Assembly (NCBI RefSeq): GCF_029215975.1
Contig: NZ_JAEMVD010000001.1
Coordinates: 1-64,000, forward strand
Source of the DNA: Sulfurimonas sp. SAG-AH-194-C20
GTDB taxonomy: Bacteria; Campylobacterota; Campylobacteria; Campylobacterales; Sulfurimonadaceae
Reading direction: 5' to 3'
DNA: 64,000 nt
Below the pieces are notes generated by a model, which saw nothing but the letters and a program-made list of their open reading frames with translations, made no database searches and was not told the origin of the DNA. The position numbers and the translations under genes were made by a program. Shown here in pieces: positions 1 through 11,121 of the stretch (position 1 is the stretch's first letter; every line of letters begins with the position of its first letter).

Positions 1-60
1 TGTGTTAAAACACGACATAGAGAAAAACTAAATTTTTCGATATGAAATGAAATAGTACAT

Positions 61-78
61 TAAATAAGGTAGTGAACG
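61..78 (+). repeat. 5' arm of 23S processing stem
   Basis: taaataaggtagtgaacg is the exact reverse complement of 3057-3074 (cgttcactaccttattta); the arms bracket the 23S. Confidence 0.85.
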
Positions 79-91
79 CAATATAGAATAA

Positions 92-2985
<2,894 letters not shown>

Positions 2986-3056
2986 TTTTTTTCAAAAACG
3001 AGTTTAGAATGTCATATGACGTTTTACGCACGACCAGTTCTTAAATGAACACAATT

Positions 3057-3074
3057 CGTTCACTACCTTATTTA
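3057..3074 (+). repeat. 3' arm of 23S processing stem
   Basis: 18-nt perfect complement to 61-78. Confidence 0.85.
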
Positions 3075-3178
3075 GTGTATTACACTTATAAGATTCGATC
3101 TAAGTAGTTATTTAGTAACAACATTGACTTTAACAATTTTAATTAATGAATTTAATTCATTAACCCTTTTACAACTAC

Positions 3179-3275
3179 TAACAAGTTGTATCTAAGAATA
3201 TCTGCGGCTAAACCGCGATACCACCGTCGCTAAAGCGTAAGTGTGGTGTAAATGGTATCTTTAGACACAACTTGT
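3179..3275 (+). other. Structured spacer between 23S and 5S, likely 5S 5' processing region
   Basis: 'acaagttgtatctaaga' near 3180 pairs almost perfectly with 'tctttagacacaacttgt' near 3258-3275; the interior has a second stem (gataccac...gtggtgtaaatggtatc). Confidence 0.55.
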
Positions 3276-3391
3276 CTAGGTGGCTATAGAGAGGGGGAAA
3301 CGCCTGGTCCCATTCCGAACCCAGAAGCTAAGCCCCTCTTCGCTGATAATACTTATCCTTTCAGGATTGGAAACGTAGGTCGTTGCCTAGT
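3272..3391 (+). rRNA. rrf: 5S ribosomal RNA (ends approximate)
   Basis: 'gtctaggtggctatagagagggggaaacgcctggtcccattccgaacccagaagctaagcccctc...gaaacgtaggtcgttgcctag' is a canonical 5S sequence with pairing termini. Confidence 0.96.
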
Positions 3392-3962
3392 TAGTTGTTT
3401 TTTACTTTACTTCCCAAATACATTTATCTTACAAACAACCGATACAATGTCATCAATATTTTACTTTAGGATTTTTATGACTTTAAATTATGATTGGTTT
3501 CAGTTAAATTTTTATCTTATTAATTATATTGAAGAAGTTCCCCTTTGCACTTTTAAAACTTACTCATGTACTCGATGTACCCAAAGGGCATAGTAATACA
3601 CTTTGCAAGCTTAATAAGCACAACTATTTTTATAAAAGTTACCTTTAGCATCTTCAAAACAAACAAATCTCCTACTTTCATGCTTTATTACTAATTCAGA
3701 TAGTTTTACTTTTAGTTTACATTTCTCTTGTATAATCCATTTTATGTGATAATAATGTTACTTTTTTTCACACTTACATAAATTCATTTTCTTTTCATTT
3801 TCTTTTCTTTCCACCTCTTTTGTACAAAAAGCCCTGTTTTCAGGACCTTTTAACTCTCCATACCTCTAAAATAGCTCTATTATTTATAATACTCATAGAT
3901 AAAACAAATAATCAGAGAAAATTGTATATATTCGTTTAAGTTTAAATTCAAAATAACTCCCT

Positions 3963-3999
3963 TATAATGGCTGTAGTCGAAATGGACATGGTCTATTTC
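3963..3999 (+). promoter_or_regulatory. Promoter -10 (TATAAT) followed by a 5'UTR hairpin of the OmpP1/FadL gene
   Basis: cttataatgg, then gaaatggac-atg-gtctatttc (9-bp stem with one G-U), then an RBS (gaggag) before the ATG at 4026. Confidence 0.5.
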
Positions 4000-4025
4000 A
4001 ATATTAAATACTCTGAGGAGAGAAA

Positions 4026-5261
4026 ATGAAAAAAACAATTAAATTAGCAGTAGTAGCTGCATTAGCTTTAGGTGCTACATCAGCATTCGCAACTAACGGT
4101 GACGTTATGATCGGTCAAGGTGCTAAGTCACGTTCAATGGGTGGTGTTGGTATCGCTAAAGCATTTGGTGCTGAGTCAGCATTAGCTAACCCTGCTAACA
4201 TTAGTTCTGTTAAAGATTCTGAAGCTACTTTAGCTGTTACTGTTTTTATGCCTTCAGTTTCATTTACTTCTGATTTAGCTACAACTCCAGGTAGTGTAGC
4301 TGATTCTGCATCAAACTTATCTGTTATTCCAGAAATTTATTACGCTAAAAGATTAAGTGACAAACTAGTTCTTGGTCTTGCTATTGCTGGTACTGCTGGT
4401 ATGGGTGTTGATTATGATGCTGATGGTAGTGCAACAGGTAGCACAAGTGGTACATTCAGAATGAAGACAGCACTTTCATTATTAAAAGTAGCAGTACCTG
4501 TTTCTTATACTGTTGGAGGTCTAACTGTTGGTCTTGAAGGTGTGTTACAGTATGGAAGTTTACAAATAAGTCATCAGGCGCAAGGAGCACCAAATGGATT
4601 CCGTGACAATGGTGCATCATCTGATATTGGATATGGTCTTGAAGCAGGAGCTACATACACGACTGATGGGTTAACATTAGGTGCAGTTTATAAGTCTAAA
4701 ATTGGTATGACATATGAGAATACAATTAGTGCATCAATAGGCGATTTTGGACAAACAAATAATATAACTTCTGGCGATAATTTAGATCAACCAGCAGAAA
4801 TTGGTATTGGTATATCTTATACAATGGGTGAAAGTACAATTTCAGCTGATTTTAAAAACATAGCATGGGGTGAAGCTGCTGGTTATAAAGATTTTGGTTG
4901 GGAAAATCAAGATGTATATGCAATAGGTTATGAGTATGATGCTAAAGCTTGGGCAGTTCGTTTAGGTTACAACTATGCACAATCTCCTATTGTAGAACAA
5001 GCAATTACTGGAAATGGCGAAGGAAGTACTAAAAACTTTTTTAACCTAGCAGGTTTTCCTGGTATAGTTGAAACACATTACACATTAGGTGGAGCTTATA
5101 GTGTTTCTGAAGCCTTAACTTTAGATGCTGCTTTTATTTATGTTCCAGAAACAACAAATACTTATAATGTTAGTGAACTTAACCAACAACCAACAGCTGA
5201 GTTTGCAACTGTTAAACACTCACAAATGGGTGTTACAATCGCTGGAACTTACGCATTCTAG
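4026..5261 (+). CDS. OmpP1/FadL/TodX-family outer membrane transport protein
   Basis: Signal peptide, N-terminal 'ATNGDVMIGQGAKSRSMGGVGIAKAFGAESALANPANIS' typical of FadL family, C-terminal aromatic (AGTYAF). Confidence 0.85.
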   Translation: MKKTIKLAVVAALALGATSAFATNGDVMIGQGAKSRSMGGVGIAKAFGAESALANPANISSVKDSEATLAVTVFMPSVSFTSDLATTPGSVADSASNLSVIPEIYYAKRLSDKLVLGLAIAGTAGMGVDYDADGSATGSTSGTFRMKTALSLLKVAVPVSYTVGGLTVGLEGVLQYGSLQISHQAQGAPNGFRDNGASSDIGYGLEAGATYTTDGLTLGAVYKSKIGMTYENTISASIGDFGQTNNITSGDNLDQPAEIGIGISYTMGESTISADFKNIAWGEAAGYKDFGWENQDVYAIGYEYDAKAWAVRLGYNYAQSPIVEQAITGNGEGSTKNFFNLAGFPGIVETHYTLGGAYSVSEALTLDAAFIYVPETTNTYNVSELNQQPTAEFATVKHSQMGVTIAGTYAF

Positions 5262-5289
5262 AAAAAAAGAAATTCTCCTTTTCTTTTTT

Positions 5290-5322
5290 AGTACCGTCAG
5301 ATTTGACGGTACTACCCTTTTT
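5290..5322 (+). terminator. Rho-independent terminator after the FadL-family gene
   Basis: gtaccgtca-gatt-tgacggtac perfect 9-bp stem, followed by tacccttttt. Confidence 0.7.
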
Positions 5323-5427
5323 ACCTAACTTCTTAAATTTTAGTTTAACTTATAAAATAATAACTATTTCATAATAATTTATGCTAAAATTTAAAAAGTT
5401 AATAAATACACAACTGAGGAATTAAAT

Positions 5428-6417
5428 ATGATAAAAAAACTAATAGCGTCGACACTACTGCTTTCGCTAACTGTATCAGTAGCCCTAGCTCATCCTGCAT
5501 CTCGTTTTAATGTGATAGATGGTGATCAAGAAGACAAATATGAAAAAGAGTTTTTAGGTCTCATGGAAGATGAGACTGGCTTTACTCTTTCTGATCCACA
5601 TGAGAAGATAAACGATGCTTATGCAACTCGTTATGGTAATACACAAGACCCTGATTATGATAAAGATTGGACTACAAACTTAGATAATTTAGGTTTTTTC
5701 TCTATCTCTAACGATAAGGCACTATACCCTATCCTTAAAACATCTCCTCAAGCAGCAGGTTTTCAGCCTTTCAATCTTCTTATCTATAAGTCGATAGCTG
5801 AAGATGTTACATACATAGGACATTTAGACCCAAACACTATGTTGGACATTACAGGTGTTACTGATAAGGCAGATAGAGAAGCATATGTGAAAATGTATGA
5901 GCCCTTAGATGCTCTAGTGACTCGAGAGTTTGGTGGTAAGATAATTACTACTGAGTATACAGCACTTCCAGAGAAACCTATGATGACTTTTGAGTTTGAA
6001 GTAGATAGAAGTGGTGACATAACTGAGTGGGCTGAGACTTTCCAAGAAGAGATTGAGGCTGCGTTTGAAGAGAAAAAGTATATCATCGCTGGGTTTAAGA
6101 ACTTTAAAGAGACTTATGAAGATGACTTAGAGATGGATTTCTCAGAGTATGATCAGTTCTTTGTATATGGATTATGTCACTTTACATTCTCATACAATGT
6201 ATTTAACAAAGGTCGTCCTGATGCTGGAGTATTTGCTCCATGTGCAATGTATTTTTACATAAAAGAGGGAAGTAACACTATGGTTGTTGGTATGCCACGT
6301 CTATCTGTATGGGCTTCTGTAATGGAACTTAAAGATCCTGCAAAGGTTAAATGGACTGAAGTAATCGACAGTGAAATTATAGAAATAATGAAAAGCTTAG
6401 GAGCAAAAGAAATATGA
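5428..6417 (+). CDS. Secreted protein with two DUF302-like regions, paralogous to the protein at 33390-34364
   Basis: Signal peptide; C-terminal 'YGLCHFTFSYNVFNKGRPDAGVFAPCAMYFYIKEG..MVVGMPRLSVW' aligns by eye with 'YSICKFDVIYPVSENHPEAGAWAPCSFYLYKKKG..MYMGFLSVENW' in 33390-34364. Confidence 0.6.
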   Translation: MIKKLIASTLLLSLTVSVALAHPASRFNVIDGDQEDKYEKEFLGLMEDETGFTLSDPHEKINDAYATRYGNTQDPDYDKDWTTNLDNLGFFSISNDKALYPILKTSPQAAGFQPFNLLIYKSIAEDVTYIGHLDPNTMLDITGVTDKADREAYVKMYEPLDALVTREFGGKIITTEYTALPEKPMMTFEFEVDRSGDITEWAETFQEEIEAAFEEKKYIIAGFKNFKETYEDDLEMDFSEYDQFFVYGLCHFTFSYNVFNKGRPDAGVFAPCAMYFYIKEGSNTMVVGMPRLSVWASVMELKDPAKVKWTEVIDSEIIEIMKSLGAKEI

Positions 6418-7322
6418 AAAAATTAATAACAGCAGTTTTATCTGCAATGATAGTTATGACTACATCACTAAATGCAGGTGATTACCTTCCGTATAACCCA
6501 CAAGATGCAGTTGGTGCAGCAGCATTTATGAAAACAGAAGCAGCTAAAGAAACTGCTAAAACTGGCTTAGAAGGCACAATTATCAATACTTACCTAATCG
6601 GTAAGCATATGAGTGTTGCAGATGCAGAGGCAAAGCTTAAAGCTGCTGGTTTTGAGATAGTTGCTAACTATGCATCTGTTAAAAAAGGTACTACTATAGT
6701 ATTTACTGACGCTGCATTAAAAGCACAAGCTGCAAAGCCTATGCGTTCAAATGTTGCTGTAATGCGTCTTTTTGTAGATGACCAAGAGAAGATGATTAGC
6801 ATCACTAATCCTGTTTACTTTGGTAAGGCATTTATGCAAGAAGAGTATGACCATACAGTTTTCAATGCTGAGTTAGAAAAGATAAACAAAGCATTCCCTG
6901 GACTTAAAGCATCTAAAGATGAGTGGGAATTTGATGGTTTATCTTCTTACCATTTTATGATTAGTATGCCTTACTACAAAGAGGTTGATGTTGTTGGTGA
7001 AGGTACTAACGAAGAGTTACTTGCTAAAGCTAAGTCTCATAAAAAGGGTAAAGGTCTTATCTTTGAACTTAAGCTTTCTGATACTACAACTTTACTTGGA
7101 TATGCTCTTAGTAAAAGAACATCTAAGTTTGTTAAGAAGATTGGTCGTGCAAATGCAGGAATCCTTCCTTACTGTTTAACTATCTCTGATGGTAAAGCTA
7201 CAGCACTTAGTGCAAAGTACTATATAGCTATCTCTTACCCACTTCTTGATATGAACGGGTTTATGGGAATCATGACTATACCTGGTGCAGTTATAAAAGA
7301 CTACGAGAAAGTTTTTAAATAG
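6414..7322 (+). CDS. Secreted hypothetical protein, DUF302-like, overlapping the previous gene by 4 nt
   Basis: Signal peptide MKKLITAVLSAMIVMTTSLNA; ATGA overlap with the upstream CDS; 'MSVADAEAKLKAAGFEIVANYAS' and 'ISITNPVYFGKAFM' are reminiscent of DUF302. Confidence 0.55.
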   Translation: MKKLITAVLSAMIVMTTSLNAGDYLPYNPQDAVGAAAFMKTEAAKETAKTGLEGTIINTYLIGKHMSVADAEAKLKAAGFEIVANYASVKKGTTIVFTDAALKAQAAKPMRSNVAVMRLFVDDQEKMISITNPVYFGKAFMQEEYDHTVFNAELEKINKAFPGLKASKDEWEFDGLSSYHFMISMPYYKEVDVVGEGTNEELLAKAKSHKKGKGLIFELKLSDTTTLLGYALSKRTSKFVKKIGRANAGILPYCLTISDGKATALSAKYYIAISYPLLDMNGFMGIMTIPGAVIKDYEKVFK

Positions 7323-7360
7323 AAACTATTTTATAGCATTTTTTATGCTATAATTTCTTT

Positions 7361-7441
7361 GTAATAACAATACAATCTTGTGAGTTGGTTACTCACTGGC
7401 GTCGTAAGCCCTAACTTTTTTATAAAGTTAGGGCTTTTTTT
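7361..7441 (+). ncRNA. Candidate small RNA with its own promoter and terminator
   Basis: -10 TATAAT at 7349-7354, hairpin gtgagt-tggtt-actcac (7380-7396), strong terminator 7406-7436 plus U-tract; no ORF. Confidence 0.5.
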
Positions 7442-7445
7442 TTGC
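7406..7445 (+). terminator. Rho-independent terminator
   Basis: aagccctaacttt / aaagttagggctt, 13-bp perfect stem, 5-nt loop, followed by ttttttttt. Confidence 0.85.
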
Positions 7446-7597
7446 TTTTTTTTTAGTAAAATGTGGGAAGTGTTGGGTGGGAGCGTTAATTCTGGAGGTA
7501 TTTCCAGTTGATAAAGATAGTATTGTTATTGTTAATACTTGGCTATTTAACTAAGCTAATGTAGAAACAAATAGAGAGGATTAACCATCCTCTCTTG

Positions 7598-8596
7598 TTA
7601 TACCATTTTAGCTTCGCGTTTACCTTCTTTAATCTCACCTATAAGGTAAGAACCTTCAGCTTTAGCAAGAATACTGTTTACATGTTTATCTTCAACTACA
7701 AGTATCATTCCGACACCCATGTTAAAAGCTCTAAACATTTCAGAGCGCTCTACATGCTCACTCATAAGTTCAAAGATAGGAAGTACACGGATAGAATCTT
7801 CTTTTACTTCAGCCATTAAGTTCTCAGGAAGTACACGAGGAAGATTTTCAACTATTCCACCACCTGTAATGTGTGCCATAGCAACTATCTCATTTTTTAA
7901 CTCTTTAAAAAGTTTTACATAAATAGTTGTTGGTTCTAGTAGAGCTTTAATAAGTGTTGTACCATTAAAGTCATCTTCAAAGTTTAGTTGCATCTTTTCA
8001 AAAAGCACTTTACGAGCTAATGAAAAACCATTAGAATGTAAGCCTGAACTTGGAAGTGCTATGAGTTTATGTCCAGCACGTACTAGAGAAACTCTGTCCA
8101 TCTCTGATTTTTCACACACACCAACTGCAAAACCTGCTAAGTCGTAGTCATCTTCTGAGTACATACCAGGCATTTCAGCAGTCTCTCCACCGATTAGGGC
8201 ACATTCACTGCGTTTACAGCCTTCAGCTATCCCTGCTACTACATTAGTCGCATTTACAACATCGAGTTTACCCGTTGCATAGTAGTCTAAAAAGAAAGAA
8301 GGTGTCCCAAAGTTACATAGTAAATCATTTACACACATTGCAACTAAGTCAATTCCAACTGTGTTGTGAATCCCGCTATCGATAGCGAGTTTTAACTTTG
8401 TACCTACACCATCAGTTGCTGCAAGCATAACAGGCTCTTTAAAACCAGTAGGAAGTTCAAAGGCACCTGCAAAAGAGCCAATTCCACCCATCACACCAGG
8501 AATTCTTGTACTCTTTACAAGTGGTTTTATATTTTCAACGAAACTAGCACCAGCATCTATATCTACACCGGCATCTTTATAACTAATTTGACTCAT
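7598..8596 (-). CDS. purM: Phosphoribosylformylglycinamidine cyclo-ligase (AIR synthetase)
   Basis: MSQISYKDAGVDIDAG...KPLVKSTRIPGVMGGIGSFAG...ATDGVGTKLKLA...GIDLVAMCVNDLL; the start is placed at MSQISYK rather than the ORF-track start at 8644. Confidence 0.95.
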   Translation of the reverse strand: MSQISYKDAGVDIDAGASFVENIKPLVKSTRIPGVMGGIGSFAGAFELPTGFKEPVMLAATDGVGTKLKLAIDSGIHNTVGIDLVAMCVNDLLCNFGTPSFFLDYYATGKLDVVNATNVVAGIAEGCKRSECALIGGETAEMPGMYSEDDYDLAGFAVGVCEKSEMDRVSLVRAGHKLIALPSSGLHSNGFSLARKVLFEKMQLNFEDDFNGTTLIKALLEPTTIYVKLFKELKNEIVAMAHITGGGIVENLPRVLPENLMAEVKEDSIRVLPIFELMSEHVERSEMFRAFNMGVGMILVVEDKHVNSILAKAEGSYLIGEIKEGKREAKMV

Positions 8597-8813
8597 TTTT
8601 TGTCTCATCATCTTCTTTTTTTGTCTCAGTTTCTGGTAGGTCACATTTTTGAGTTATCATGCAAAGTGGACAAAATTTTGTAAATCCTGCGATAAGAGGA
8701 ATTACACCTAAATAGAACCAATAATTACCAGTTATAATACCTGTTGCTATAAGTGCAACACCAATCGCCATACGAAATTTAGCACAAAATGATCTTACTT
8801 TGTTATAATCCAT
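8583..8813 (-). CDS. DUF2892-family small membrane protein
   Basis: 76 aa, RMAIGVALIATGII..YWFYLGVIPLIAGFTKFCPLC; hydrophobic pair and CPLC are typical of the family. Confidence 0.7.
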   Translation of the reverse strand: MDYNKVRSFCAKFRMAIGVALIATGIITGNYWFYLGVIPLIAGFTKFCPLCMITQKCDLPETETKKEDDETKNESN

Positions 8814-8834
8814 TGAAATACCTTTATGTTTTTA

Positions 8835-9097
8835 TAAGCAATAGAACATAAATAATTTAATTTTCAACAATACTTAAAAGGTTTAGATTCAAGGCGAACT
8901 TCACTCTGTGATGTTATTCATCACAGAGTGAAGTTCAACGAAGAAGATAAGCCTTTTAAGTATTGCCCTTCGAGTGAAAATACAAGCTACTTCGTTAAAA
9001 TCTTTCGAAGCACAATAAGTGCAACTTCAAGATTTTGCCTTGCATCTCATAGCTTATATTTTCATTGAGAATGAAATTATTTATGTTCTATTGCTTA
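8835..9097. repeat. 263-bp nested inverted-repeat element in an intergenic region
   Basis: Outer arms taagcaatagaacataaataattt (8835-8858) and aaattatttatgttctattgctta (9074-9097) are perfect 24-bp complements; nested inside are 8868-8884/8949-8965, the 18-bp perfect hairpin 8896-8913/8919-8936, and further imperfect stems. Confidence 0.85.
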
Positions 9098-9179
9098 AAT
9101 ATTTCGTAATTATATCTATATTAAGTAAAATTAATCCAAAAAAGGATAAAATCGCGTTAATAAATAAGGAATAATTAAT

Positions 9180-9725
9180 ATGAAAGAATTTATATATAAC
9201 GAAATGATGGTTCATGTAGCTGTTTGTACTAGTAAAATACCTGAGAATGTTTTAATCATTAGTAATAATGCTGATGGTTTTGTAACTGAGATGAACAAAC
9301 ATGATGGGATTGCTTATGAAGTAATCGCTGCAAGTGCTTCTGCTCTTCGTGAAGTAAAAGATGGTGCATTTGATGTTGTTGTTAGTGAACTCGATACGGA
9401 TGCAGCTGTTCTTGCTCACTTTAACCGTGTTTTAAAAGATGATGGTCTTTTAGTTACTAAGCATCCATCTTTAGATAATGTAGAAGATAACAAGCAAATC
9501 ATGCAAATTTTAGGTAAATATACTAAAATTATTATGCCTTTTAATCTTGGAAATGGGGAGACTGCACTTTTAGCTTCTAAAGAGTATCACCCAACTGCTG
9601 ACATTATCTTGCACCGTACTGATATGCTTGATGGTTTAGAATTTTATAACTGTGATGTTCATCCTGCTGCGTTTGCAATGGGTAATAACATCCGCAAAGC
9701 TTACTTAGGTGTGATTAAAAACTAA
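9180..9725 (+). CDS. SpeE-like spermidine synthase homologue, N-terminally short (Helicobacter-type)
   Basis: FIYNEMMVHVAVCTSKIPENVLII..LLVTKHPSLDNV..IMPF..LEFYNCDVHPAAFAMGNNIRKAY resembles the C-terminal part of Helicobacter SpeE from memory; followed by coaE as in Helicobacter. Confidence 0.65.
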   Translation: MKEFIYNEMMVHVAVCTSKIPENVLIISNNADGFVTEMNKHDGIAYEVIAASASALREVKDGAFDVVVSELDTDAAVLAHFNRVLKDDGLLVTKHPSLDNVEDNKQIMQILGKYTKIIMPFNLGNGETALLASKEYHPTADIILHRTDMLDGLEFYNCDVHPAAFAMGNNIRKAYLGVIKN

Positions 9726-10321
9726 TGGCTTATGAGTATGCTATCGCGCTTACAGGGAGTATTGCTACGGGTAAAAGTACCGTAGCTTCACTTTTAGCAC
9801 TTAATGGTATGCGTATCATTGATGCTGATACTATCTCTCATGAGATACTTGATGCTTCTGCTTCTTGGGTAGAAGAGACTTTTGGAAAGCACTACCTGCG
9901 TTTAGGTAAAGTTGATCGTCCTAAGCTTGGTACTTTTGTGTTTTCAGATGAGAGCGCAAAAAAAACTCTTGAAGAGTTTTTACACCCTAAAATTCAAGAT
10001 GAGATACTTAAACGCAGTAAGAAACAAGATAGGCTGAAGTTTCCCTATCTTATAGATATTCCCCTTTTCTTTGAAAATAATAACTACGATATACAAGACA
10101 GTGTTGTTGTTTTTACTCCAGCAGAGGTACAACTTGAACGTTTTATGAAACGTAATGGTTATAGCGAAGAAGAATCGCTAAAGAGAATTGCTACTCAGTT
10201 TCCTATACAAGAGAAAAAAGATAGAGCTACTTGGGTTATAGATAACTCTACTACTTTAAAACACCTCCAGCAAGAGTGTGAAGATTTTGTGGCGATTATA
10301 AAGAAGAAGTATTTAAAATAG
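9725..10321 (+). CDS. coaE: Dephospho-CoA kinase
   Basis: P-loop ALTGSIATGKST, 'IIDADTISHEIL', 'IDIPLFFE'. Confidence 0.93.
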   Translation: MAYEYAIALTGSIATGKSTVASLLALNGMRIIDADTISHEILDASASWVEETFGKHYLRLGKVDRPKLGTFVFSDESAKKTLEEFLHPKIQDEILKRSKKQDRLKFPYLIDIPLFFENNNYDIQDSVVVFTPAEVQLERFMKRNGYSEEESLKRIATQFPIQEKKDRATWVIDNSTTLKHLQQECEDFVAIIKKKYLK

Positions 10322-10333
10322 GAGAACCTAATT

Positions 10334-11086
10334 ATGAACTTAGCTAAATATAGTGCAAGTGGTAATGATTTTGTTATATTTTCAAGTGATAAAAAAGAAG
10401 ATAGAGCAGAGTTAGCAAAAGTACTCTGTCACCGTCAAGATGGTGTAGGCGCTGATGGGCTTATAGTTGTAGTTCCTAGTGTTGCGTATGACTTCGAGTG
10501 GGAGTTTTACAATGGGGATGGAAGTAAAGCTGATATGTGCGGTAACGGAAGTCGTGCTTGTGCTCACTATGCACTAAATAACGGGTATGCAAAAGAGAAG
10601 ATGAGCTTTTTAACGGGTGCTGGCGTTATAAACGCAGAGGTAAGCAAAAACACTCTTAAAGGTGCTATGGTTAAAAGTGAACTTACTCCTCCTGTGATTA
10701 TAGATAAAAATATCAACTTTAATGATAAAACTTGGTGGCTAATAAACACCGGTGTCCCTCACTTGGTTTGTATGCAAGATAATGTGAATAGTTTTGATTT
10801 AGTTGAAGCTAGAGAACTTCGTAATAAGTACAATGCAAATATAAATATCTGTTGTGTTGTAGGCGAAAATTTACAGGTGAGAACATATGAGCGCGGTGTT
10901 GAAGATGAAACACTTGCATGTGGGACAGGAATGGCGGCTTGTTTTTATAGAGCTTTACTTGAAAAGCAAGTAAACGACTCAATAGAGGTTTACCCAACAA
11001 GTGGAGAGACTCTTTATTTAGGGATAAATGAGAGAACTATCACTTTTGAGGGTAGGGTTGTTAATACTTTTAATACGGAGTGGTAA
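10334..11086 (+). CDS. dapF: Diaminopimelate epimerase
   Basis: YSASGNDFVIF, 'MCGNGSRACAHYA', 'ERGVEDETLACGTGMAA'. Confidence 0.95.
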   Translation: MNLAKYSASGNDFVIFSSDKKEDRAELAKVLCHRQDGVGADGLIVVVPSVAYDFEWEFYNGDGSKADMCGNGSRACAHYALNNGYAKEKMSFLTGAGVINAEVSKNTLKGAMVKSELTPPVIIDKNINFNDKTWWLINTGVPHLVCMQDNVNSFDLVEARELRNKYNANINICCVVGENLQVRTYERGVEDETLACGTGMAACFYRALLEKQVNDSIEVYPTSGETLYLGINERTITFEGRVVNTFNTEW

Positions 11087-11121
11087 GTTTAACTGATTAA
11101 TATTTTGTTGAGGAGTGGAAA

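Noticed and set aside
3252-3593. 113-aa plus-strand ORF
   Set aside because: It overlaps the 5S rRNA and continues into AT-rich spacer without a recognisable protein.
5125-5328. 67-aa ORF at the end of the FadL-family gene
   Set aside because: Out-of-frame reading inside a well-supported CDS and its terminator.
8597-8644. Extended N-terminus of the purM ORF (MTYQKLRQKKKMMRQK)
   Set aside because: The internal Met (MSQISYKDAGVD) is the conserved PurM start; the extension overlaps the upstream DUF2892 gene.
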